The notes under the pieces are model-generated. The model ran no database searches. It worked only from the letters and a program-made list of their open reading frames with translations, and was not told the DNA's origin. A stretch of DNA of 64,000 bases from Chitinophaga filiformis (GTDB taxonomy: Bacteria; Bacteroidota; Bacteroidia; Chitinophagales; Chitinophagaceae): positions 301,198 through 365,197 of the forward strand of contig NZ_FNBN01000001.1 in the NCBI RefSeq assembly GCF_900102545.1, written 5' to 3'. The translations under genes and the position numbers were made by a program. Shown here piece by piece: positions 33,883 to 41,203 of this stretch. The first letter of the stretch is position 1; each line of letters starts with the position of its first letter.

Positions 33883-36800
33883 TTATCTTATGAAATAATC
33901 TGCTTTAGAGATACCCAGCTTTTTCATCTTGGAATGAAGCGTGGTACCAGGTACTTCCAGCACTTCTGCTGCGCCACCAACGCCAGATATTTTACCGCTA
34001 CATCTCTTCAGTACATCAATGATGTGAGCGCGTTCAATCTGTTCCAGTGTTACATTATAGGATCCGGATCCCAGCACTGGTTTATTTATCGTCTCATGCC
34101 GGGGCAGATGAATCTCTGTTAAGGTATGGCCTTCGCACAGGAGGATACTTCTTTCTATCAGGTGCTCAAGCTCCCTGACATTACCTGGCCATGGATAGCT
34201 TTTTAGCTCCTGCAGTACCTGGGGCGAGATACTATTTACCCTTTTACCGGCATTCTTACTGAATTTGGCAAGAAAGAAATTAGCCAGCGACTCAACATCT
34301 TCCAGCCGATCCCTTAACGGAGGCAGCTCGATAGGAAATACATTCAGCCGGTAATAGAGATCAGACCTGAAGCGGCCTGCCTGCACCTCTGCTTCCAGGT
34401 CGCGGTTTGTAGCCGCAACGATGCGTACATCCACCTTAATGGTAGCCTTACCTCCGATCCTCTCCAGTTCCCTTTCCTGTAGTACGCGTAAAAGTTTCAC
34501 CTGTAGCTCCAGCGGCATCTCTCCTATTTCATCCAGGAACAGCGTACTGTTGTTCGCCAGCTCAAACTTGCCGATCCTTCTGTCTATCGCGCCGGTAAAG
34601 GCGCCTTTCTCATGACCGAAAAGCTCACTTTCTATCAGATGGGCAGGCAAAGCGGCGCAGTTCACTTTTACCATCAATTTGCTCTTACGGGAGGATGCAT
34701 TATGAATGGCCCGTGCTATCAATTCCTTGCCGGTACCCGTTTCGCCCAGTAAAAGCACCGTTGAACTGGTTTCCGCCACCTGCGATATCAGGCGGTAAAC
34801 TTTCTGCATCTGGGCGCCATTGCCGACGATCTCTGAAAAGTTGTAGATCGTTTTGATCTGCTCTTTCAGGTAGTCATTTTCCATCTCGAGCTTCTGCTTA
34901 TACTCAAGCACTTTTTCATTGGCCCGGATATTAGCAATAGCGATAGCCACCTGTGCACAGATCCCTTTAAGAATAGTGAGATTGACCTCATCTATCAGCA
35001 ACCAGAATGTTCCCACGTTTACATTCCCCACGCGTAGCAGCGCCCCAAAAGCATGTTTTACCCCTACCTCTTTCCAAAGACGGATATAGTTACCCGGATT
35101 GCCCAGTCGTAACTCTTCCTCAACATCAAAGAGCACCGTTCCGCATTCCAGCACTCTTGCCGTGAGGGGTTCATTTATATCAATCTTCTGGGATGCCATC
35201 ATTCTGAAAGTCTCCACCACTTTTTCAAACAAACTTTCATCATACAGATAAGGGCTGAGTGTAACCCCATCATCCTCCATGACACGGATCATGGCCAGTT
35301 TTACTTTCAGCACGTTCCGCAGTACTTCGCAGATCGTGTCTTTCAACTCATCTTTTGTACGCACAGCAGCAATGTTGTGACTGAATTGCACCAGGAAGGA
35401 CTGTTCCCGTTCCCTACGTAATAACTCCTCATTAGCCATAATATTCGACATGGCCACCGAGGTCTGTGCGCATATACCCTGCAGCAGGGGAATATTTATT
35501 TCTTCAATACCCAACCATAAAATACCCAGTTTTGTATCACCTGTACGCAGGGGTGCGCCCACCATTGTGCGGAGGCCCATCCTTTTCCAGAATTGCAGGT
35601 ATGGGGTAGTATTCCCCCGGTTGATCTCCATATTTATACTAAAGAGAAGGGGGATTTCACTATTGAGCACCCTGTTTTGCAGCCCATCTTCAATAGGAAA
35701 CTTCATGGCCTTTATTTCCTGCAGTTCATCATCATCATCTGCAATGTTAAGAGCATCGAAAATATAGGCGGTCGTCGTAGTCTTATCGTCATTGATCTTC
35801 CGGACTACAAAACCCAGTTGTGGTTTTAATTTCCGGAGACAGGTACGCAACACATCTGCGAGGTCTTCCTTACTTCTTACACCGGCAATATCGCTACTGA
35901 ACTCGAGCAGGAATGATTTTTCATTCTCTCTTTTTATGATCTCTTCGTTGGCCGATATATTACTGATGGCAGTAAACACCTGGCCGGATATGCGCTGAAT
36001 AATATTTATTGCCTCCTTCCCAAAGGTGCCCACTTTATCAGCGAATAACATGAGGCTATACTTGGATGAACCGTTGTCGCCCAATATCTTCACAATCATT
36101 TCCCGGGCGTCCATTTCATAATGCATCTTAAACCACAGCGGCGCCTTCTCCATATCGAAGGACTCCATGTTAAAGACCAGCGGCTTGTAATAAAGGGAGG
36201 CAATATCGTAGATACCGTCTTCCACAGGGGTAGGCATGTCAAGCGTATCGCCAAAATCTGTCAGCTCTCTGACAGTGGCCTCTGCATCGGCCAGGTAAGC
36301 CTTATAATACTCCTCTGCGTCATCCATCACCGTCATCATGCTGTGGGAAAAGCCAATGACTTCCCGCAGGCCTGAATTGAGCACATTCAACATGTCCTGC
36401 CGGGTCCGGACCTTCACCATATCATTGCTTAAAGTCAGCAACACTTCATTAAGCCTTTCCTCCCGGCTTATTTCCTCGTTCCTGATGATATTGATCACCG
36501 CACCTGAGATCTGCGGAGCAATGCCCTTTATAATGCTTTTAATTTCGTCGGTAAAGCCATTGACATTCACAACATACATATGCAGAAACCCAATCACCTG
36601 CTCCTTGCTTTTAAGGGGCGTCATCAGGATCTCTCTCACGCCGCCTTCGTAATTCACCCTTAAGAAAGGGGGACTCCCCGGAGCATCCATGATATCTTCC
36701 AGTATGAAGGAACTAGGCGCATCGTTTTCCAGTACCTGCTGGATGAACGGTTCATCCAGTGGAAAGTGCCCGGCCACAAGAGAGGGGTAAACCGGGTGGT

Positions 36801-37077
36801 CTTTAATGGGAGAAGATTTGGGATCGAGTAGAAAAGGGCAATAGACCCGCGCTTCATGGTCTATCAGGCTAACAATAGCATGGGAAAAAGGGAATATCTC
36901 CTTGAGCCTTGATGAAAACAGGACGATCAGGTCATTTTTCTCTCTCACCTTTGTGATATCATCCCCTAACTCCAGGAGTATTCTGCGCTCATTTTCCAAT
37001 AGCTTTATCCGCTGGTCTAACTCAGCACTCACCGTTTCCGGTTTTCCGTTTGCCATTATACTGTTCATTTTTTTCAT
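33883..37077 (-). CDS. Sigma-54-dependent activator with four GAF-like modules
   Basis: A 1,064-residue cytoplasmic regulator. Four tandem GAF-like modules lie at about 20-190, 205-385, 385-560 and 560-735; each begins with the same helical lead (for example REREQSFLVQFSHNIAAVRT). The AAA+ domain spans about 747-975: Walker A GETGTGKE (778-785), the sigma-54-contacting GAFTGA (825-830), Walker B FLDEIGE and the R-finger region GRFRSDLYYRLNVFPI. A Fis-type HTH ends it (about 1018-1064). The layout is FhlA-like but larger. It has no receiver domain, so it senses ligands through the GAFs. A candidate sigma-54 promoter in the window is at 41091-41106. It forms a single-gene unit. Confidence 0.93.
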   Translation of the reverse strand: MKKMNSIMANGKPETVSAELDQRIKLLENERRILLELGDDITKVREKNDLIVLFSSRLKEIFPFSHAIVSLIDHEARVYCPFLLDPKSSPIKDHPVYPSLVAGHFPLDEPFIQQVLENDAPSSFILEDIMDAPGSPPFLRVNYEGGVREILMTPLKSKEQVIGFLHMYVVNVNGFTDEIKSIIKGIAPQISGAVINIIRNEEISREERLNEVLLTLSNDMVKVRTRQDMLNVLNSGLREVIGFSHSMMTVMDDAEEYYKAYLADAEATVRELTDFGDTLDMPTPVEDGIYDIASLYYKPLVFNMESFDMEKAPLWFKMHYEMDAREMIVKILGDNGSSKYSLMLFADKVGTFGKEAINIIQRISGQVFTAISNISANEEIIKRENEKSFLLEFSSDIAGVRSKEDLADVLRTCLRKLKPQLGFVVRKINDDKTTTTAYIFDALNIADDDDELQEIKAMKFPIEDGLQNRVLNSEIPLLFSINMEINRGNTTPYLQFWKRMGLRTMVGAPLRTGDTKLGILWLGIEEINIPLLQGICAQTSVAMSNIMANEELLRREREQSFLVQFSHNIAAVRTKDELKDTICEVLRNVLKVKLAMIRVMEDDGVTLSPYLYDESLFEKVVETFRMMASQKIDINEPLTARVLECGTVLFDVEEELRLGNPGNYIRLWKEVGVKHAFGALLRVGNVNVGTFWLLIDEVNLTILKGICAQVAIAIANIRANEKVLEYKQKLEMENDYLKEQIKTIYNFSEIVGNGAQMQKVYRLISQVAETSSTVLLLGETGTGKELIARAIHNASSRKSKLMVKVNCAALPAHLIESELFGHEKGAFTGAIDRRIGKFELANNSTLFLDEIGEMPLELQVKLLRVLQERELERIGGKATIKVDVRIVAATNRDLEAEVQAGRFRSDLYYRLNVFPIELPPLRDRLEDVESLANFFLAKFSKNAGKRVNSISPQVLQELKSYPWPGNVRELEHLIERSILLCEGHTLTEIHLPRHETINKPVLGSGSYNVTLEQIERAHIIDVLKRCSGKISGVGGAAEVLEVPGTTLHSKMKKLGISKADYFIR

Positions 37078-37223
37078 GCTATAAATTGACAGATTGATAT
37101 TCTTGTTCCACTGCTTTTATATACATGACAATTGAAAACATGATATCTGGACAAATTTTGCCTGATATTTTCCTGCACTTAAAATTTACTCATTTTAAAC
37201 TGGAAATCAAAATATTATAACTA

Positions 37224-37251
37224 AAGATCCGGGCAATCGACCCCGGATCTT
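37224..37251 (-). terminator. Terminator after the alpha/beta hydrolase gene
   Basis: Perfect 10-bp arms AAGATCCGGG and CCCGGATCTT around an 8-base loop, located about 40 bp beyond the stop codon at 37292. Confidence 0.75.
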
Positions 37252-37291
37252 CAGCATTGATATTTATAAGCTATATGGATGAAAATCAGGC

Positions 37292-38065
37292 CTATAATTG
37301 TGCAGCGGCACGGATAATGAATGATGCCACCTTGTCTGGCTGTGATAACATCGGCACATGACTGGCTTTCAGCTCCAGCGTAGTTGCCTTTATCATTTTT
37401 GCTTCTGTCCGCGCCAGGTCGGGAGTCACCATATGGTCATCCAGTCCGATGATACACCATGAGGGTTTAGTCTTCCAGGCAGCAGTAGAGATCCTGTCTG
37501 TTGTAGCTTTGGCGGCCCATGGGCCCTGTGTGGCGTAAACGAGCCTTCTCTCCTCCGCTGGCAAGTCCTGAGCAAAGTGTTCATTGATCCCCCTGGCAGA
37601 CATTGTCAGGTATCCTGAAGCCAGTTGGAATTCCGCGCTACCCGGAGCCGGAGGATAAGGTTTTGTTACTTCAGTTACACCCTGGTTGTCGTCCGGGATC
37701 AGCGCACAGACATACACGAGTCCTTTTACTTTTGGGTCATTCCCTGCTTCAGTGACCACAACACCGCCATATGAATGCCCTACCAGCAGCACTGCGCCAT
37801 CCATCTGAGCGATGGCTCTTTTGGTGGCGGCAACATCATCTTCCACAGCGCTGAGCGGATTTTGTACGGCTATTACGTTAAATCCTTTGGCATGGAGTAT
37901 AGTGATCACCTTTGACCAACTGGAGCCATCTGCAAAGGCGCCATGAACCAATACTATGTTTTTAATCCCCTTAAGAACTGATTGTGATTGTGCGGGCTGT
38001 AACAATGAAAAGAATGCCATCACACCAATCAATACTGCCGACATAAATTGTTTAATAACTGACAT
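37292..38065 (-). CDS. Exported alpha/beta hydrolase
   Basis: A 257-residue hydrolase with a Sec signal (about 1-28, ending QPAQSQS). The fold's marks are VLVHGAFADGSSWSKVI (oxyanion HG), nucleophile Ser98 in VGHSYGGVV, and the terminal catalytic His in KASHVPMLSQP. It resembles the EstC/salicylate-esterase-like family of small serine hydrolases. The substrate is unknown. It follows the unknown 330-residue gene with an 11-bp gap, so the two form an operon. Confidence 0.88.
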   Translation of the reverse strand: MSVIKQFMSAVLIGVMAFFSLLQPAQSQSVLKGIKNIVLVHGAFADGSSWSKVITILHAKGFNVIAVQNPLSAVEDDVAATKRAIAQMDGAVLLVGHSYGGVVVTEAGNDPKVKGLVYVCALIPDDNQGVTEVTKPYPPAPGSAEFQLASGYLTMSARGINEHFAQDLPAEERRLVYATQGPWAAKATTDRISTAAWKTKPSWCIIGLDDHMVTPDLARTEAKMIKATTLELKASHVPMLSQPDKVASFIIRAAAQL

Positions 38066-38076
38066 AAAATTTATTA

Positions 38077-39069
38077 TTATTTAATTAGAGACGTTGAATA
38101 ACTATCAGGAGATGTTTCTTCCATCCAGTCTTTTATATAAGCAAGGAGCACTTCTGAGCAGGGCCAGGATTCATGCCTGCTGAATGCCCCGGATACTGCC
38201 TGTCCTAAAGCGATACAATGAGACGTGTTCAGCTGGAGTAATAAACCCATGCGATAACCGGCATCGAAACAGTCTCTGCCATGTCCGGGCATATAGAGAT
38301 TCTCGAATGCTCTTCCACCGAACTGGGATTGCTGTTCCCATGAAAATAGTACAGTACGGTTGGCATAGAGAACGATGAGGGAATCTATGTTCATTGTATT
38401 AAAAATGTACAACTGCCTTTCTCTTGCTTCCTGCAACCTGGAACCGGCAACCGCTATATCATATGCAATACCATTCAGCTTACTCCATAGTACATCGGCT
38501 TCATTATGATCAAGCACCAATGTAACGCGTCCCAGAGAGGAATACCCTCCTATTATATCGAGGATCTCATCTACTTCAAATACTGATCTCTTACTGATAT
38601 CCCCAAGGCGGAACACAAATTGAAAATCCCGCCTTTCAAGTGGTTTCAGCACGTCATAAAATATCCCTTCCCAGTAATCGGATGCGCCATCTACGCCAGC
38701 CCAGTCAGCAAACTGAACGATCGAGCTACAGCTGAAAAGTGTTTTGAGCTCTTCGACAACTGTGTCATTTTTTATACTGCTCCAGCTGTCACTTTTATCT
38801 TGTTCTGCCTGCCAGTCATCCGGTGCTACCAGTCTGCTGAAGAATGTATCCAATATTAAATGGCGTATTCCGAGTCTTTCCCAGAACCGGGAAGGGATTG
38901 GTTTATTAATTCCCGCAACATCTGTCTGAAAGTCGCTCTGAAAAGGATTAAAGAGCTCATATTCCCCGATATAATTTATATATACATCCACTGACTGATT
39001 GAAATTCTGAATACTACCGGCCACCGTTGCCAGCAGAGAGCCGGCATTGAGTTCATCTTTTAGATACAT
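38077..39069 (-). CDS. Hypothetical cytoplasmic protein
   Basis: A 330-residue soluble protein without signal or membrane segment, acidic, with a beta-rich central region (DFQFVFRLGDISKRSVFEVD, GRVTLVLDHNEADVLWSKL, IDSLIVLYANRTVLFSW) and a helical C-terminal end rich in Ser/His (LNTSHCIALGQAVSGAFSRH). No family is recognised. It is the first gene of a two-gene operon with the exported alpha/beta hydrolase. Confidence 0.6.
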   Translation of the reverse strand: MYLKDELNAGSLLATVAGSIQNFNQSVDVYINYIGEYELFNPFQSDFQTDVAGINKPIPSRFWERLGIRHLILDTFFSRLVAPDDWQAEQDKSDSWSSIKNDTVVEELKTLFSCSSIVQFADWAGVDGASDYWEGIFYDVLKPLERRDFQFVFRLGDISKRSVFEVDEILDIIGGYSSLGRVTLVLDHNEADVLWSKLNGIAYDIAVAGSRLQEARERQLYIFNTMNIDSLIVLYANRTVLFSWEQQSQFGGRAFENLYMPGHGRDCFDAGYRMGLLLQLNTSHCIALGQAVSGAFSRHESWPCSEVLLAYIKDWMEETSPDSYSTSLIK

Positions 39070-39435
39070 ATCCCTTATTTTAAGTTAATACCTCTGGTCT
39101 GTTGATTCCATTTCCCTCCTTATCTTCTGTTCCATGATTCCTTCTCGCATTCCGTCAAAACACTGCCGCGTGCTGCTGATTATTACAAGCGGCGGGCCAC
39201 TATACAACCTCACTAAATATCAATCACTTACAGAAATAACTATCGTTTTTCTGCGCTTTATTTCGTGAATTGACGAATCAGGGCGATATATTTTCCGATA
39301 TTTCGGGTGTGTCAAAAGGACACTAAATTTTCTTTTAAGGCGGCAATCCCGTATCTTTCTGTTATGTAACTATAACCACAGGTTTATCTTCCAATATTAA
39401 CCCGCATGATTTCACTTACTTTTAAACTTCACTTT
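39070..39435. other. Divergent intergenic region before the GH16 gene
   Basis: A 366-bp non-coding region holding the promoters of the leftward hypothetical gene and the rightward glucanase. It contains the palindrome marked at 39309-39323 and a TATCTTTC box near 39352 that is one base off the TAnnTTTG consensus. Confidence 0.5.
39309..39323. promoter_or_regulatory. GTGTC-N5-GACAC palindrome upstream of the GH16 gene
   Basis: A perfect inverted repeat, GTGTC AAAAG GACAC, about 113 bp before the glucanase start and just upstream of a candidate -7 box. It is a plausible operator; the binding protein is unknown. Confidence 0.45.
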
Positions 39436-40281
39436 ATGAAAACTCTAATTGCGTTTGTATTTGCAATAACGGCCCCGACATTGTTTTCCTGCCAGAAACA
39501 AACAGCTGCTGAACAATCACCCCGTCTTTCATTGGCAGAAAAACAACAGGCTGCAGTGGCTGCAGCCACCTGGGAAACAGTGATCGACAATTCCACTTTT
39601 GCCAGTTACTCCGCATTTGAAGCGGCGTGGAACTACCTGTATCCATGGGGATCAGATCATAACGGTTCGGCCCGCATGTATGGAAGTCCTACAGATCATA
39701 ACCACATCTATTTAAACAACGGTGTACTCACCATAAAAGCGTCCTATATCACCTGGAATGAAGGCAACAGCAGTAGCGATCCGCACCTGCCTATCAGGTA
39801 TCATTCAGGTGCTGTCAATACGAAACTACATGTATTAGTCAATGACCAGTTCCCGAACTGGGAAGTAAAATGCGATTTCCAGGTGCCAACTGTCAAAGGG
39901 TCCTGGCCGGCTTTCTGGTTGACAGGCGTTAATAGCTGGCCGCCGGAAAGTGATATTATGGAATTTAAAGGCAATGCTACTAACTGGCAGAATACCTTCA
40001 GAACATCTTCTGATGTATCCAGCACGCTTACCACAGTGTCTTCTCCCGGCAGCTGGCATACGTATCGTGCCTGGATTACGAAAGTAAGCGCCACTAATGT
40101 TGATATTCATTATTACATTGACGGAGTATGGAAGGCGGTGCATAATGCGAACTTCGTAGGAAAGCCGCTATATGTGATCATTAATATGCAGATGGAAGGA
40201 TCCAGTGGAAGTCCTGGTCCTACGGCGGATACTTATCTGAATGCAAGAAATATTTATATAGGAAGGACGAGAGAGTATTAG
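39436..40281 (+). CDS. GH16-family beta-glucanase lipoprotein
   Basis: A 281-residue lipoprotein (signal MKTLIAFVFAITAPTLFSC, Cys19) from the ATG at 39436. The catalytic GH16 motif is intact: E171, D173 and E176 in ESDIMEFKG, followed by the NWQNTFRTSSDV and SWHTYRAWITKV strands and the closing VIINMQMEGSSGSPG. Likely activity is endo-beta-1,3- or 1,3-1,4-glucan hydrolysis at the cell surface. Chitinophaga-type bacteria commonly carry many such enzymes. It is a single-gene unit. Confidence 0.88.
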   Translation: MKTLIAFVFAITAPTLFSCQKQTAAEQSPRLSLAEKQQAAVAAATWETVIDNSTFASYSAFEAAWNYLYPWGSDHNGSARMYGSPTDHNHIYLNNGVLTIKASYITWNEGNSSSDPHLPIRYHSGAVNTKLHVLVNDQFPNWEVKCDFQVPTVKGSWPAFWLTGVNSWPPESDIMEFKGNATNWQNTFRTSSDVSSTLTTVSSPGSWHTYRAWITKVSATNVDIHYYIDGVWKAVHNANFVGKPLYVIINMQMEGSSGSPGPTADTYLNARNIYIGRTREY

Positions 40282-40365
40282 GAGGAGGATAAACCTGTGG
40301 TGTTCATTAATTATCTAATCTTCCCGCTGTGGATATTAAAATATTAAAGGCTGTTCTTTCCCCCA

Positions 40366-40830
40366 CTACCTGAACTCAAAAACTGTATGCCGATCCGGTG
40401 AACTATTTTCAGTGCTTCTGAATGCCAAAGTATCCTTCTTCAGGATCAATATATCCGCATACTCAAACACAGTATCTAAAGATATTAAGTGTAAAGTTGA
40501 TAACTGTAATCTGCCATCACTACCAACCTTCCAGGCACGCAGAAAATTTAAACAGTCTCTCTGGTCGTCTGCCGATTTTGCATCGGCAAATGCTCCATCT
40601 GAGATAGGATAAGGGTGATTTCTGAATCTTATAAAGTAGCACCGGGCGCCATTGATATGTGTGACCACAGGAGGTTTACCGGTTTCCTCAACCGTTACTG
40701 TCATTACAACCCAGGTACCCATTAGTTTACTTTCTGTTTCATTAAGTGGTAAGGTTGGTCTTCCTTTGCTACAGTTGATATACATCCCCATTACCAGCAA
40801 AGCACTGGTAAAAAAAGATCTGATTTTCAT
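40366..40830 (-). CDS. Lipocalin-like lipoprotein
   Basis: A 154-residue lipoprotein with signal MKIRSFFTSALLVMGMYINC (Cys20). The mature part starts ESKLMGTWVVMTVTVEETGK, which is the GxW-type opening of small lipocalin-like lipoproteins, and ends in strands FEYADILILKKDTLAF and HTVFEFR. Ligand and role are unknown. It is divergent from the FtsX-type permease, with a complex promoter region between them. Confidence 0.6.
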   Translation of the reverse strand: MKIRSFFTSALLVMGMYINCSKGRPTLPLNETESKLMGTWVVMTVTVEETGKPPVVTHINGARCYFIRFRNHPYPISDGAFADAKSADDQRDCLNFLRAWKVGSDGRLQLSTLHLISLDTVFEYADILILKKDTLAFRSTENSSPDRHTVFEFR

Positions 40831-41001
40831 AAAAACAACGTTTAATGAAAAACAACTTTTTTAGCATCCGTACGTATGTTTGAGGTGGTGGTTATTAGGA
40901 GAAGTTAGTAATGTAAGTTAATGAAAATATCTGGCACGTGATAACAGCTATCTCAGCATAGATCCGGATATTCTATAAGTGCCTTTCTTTAGTCCGGTGG
41001 C
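40831..41001. other. Upstream part of the divergent region before the permease gene
   Basis: A 171-bp non-coding stretch adjoining the lipocalin-like gene; it should carry that gene's promoter. The rest of this gap (41002-41203) is described in the following three entries. Confidence 0.4.
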
Positions 41002-41027
41002 GGACAAAAAATGTCCATTTGCGGACA
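41002..41027. promoter_or_regulatory. Alternating GGACA/TGTCC half-sites
   Basis: GGACA-N5-TGTCC-N6-GGACA: three alternating half-sites, giving two overlapping inverted repeats. They lie about 65-90 bp upstream of the candidate sigma-54 promoter, where an enhancer-binding protein dimer or hexamer would bind. Confidence 0.5.
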
Positions 41028-41050
41028 GTTTATAAACTTGTCATTGTGCA

Positions 41051-41085
41051 TAAACAGGCTGTTTCCAATAGATACAGCCTGTTTA
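41051..41085. promoter_or_regulatory. Hairpin-forming inverted repeat
   Basis: Perfect 11-bp arms TAAACAGGCTG and CAGCCTGTTTA around a 13-base loop, six bases before the -24 box. It could be a terminator left from a lost gene or a regulatory element. Confidence 0.45.
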
Positions 41086-41090
41086 GTTGG

Positions 41091-41106
41091 TTGGCACCAG
41101 ATTTGA
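41091..41106 (+). promoter_or_regulatory. Candidate sigma-54 promoter of the permease gene
   Basis: TTGGCAC-N5-TTGA: the -24 element is exact (TTGGCAC) and the -12 element differs by one base from TTGC, with the GG-to-GA distance of 12 bases required for sigma-54. The permease ATG lies about 98 bp downstream. Confidence 0.5.
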
Positions 41107-41203
41107 ACGTGTCCTTGCCGCCCTCGTTTGTGCGCAGAAGAAAAACGAATAAACAATATTACCGGCAACCGGAGTCCGGACCACTCCCAGCTTAACATCT
41201 ATT

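Noticed and set aside
40921-40950. Second sigma-54-like word TGGCACG near 40932
   Set aside because: The -12 part at the right spacing reads AACA rather than TTGC, so it does not fit.
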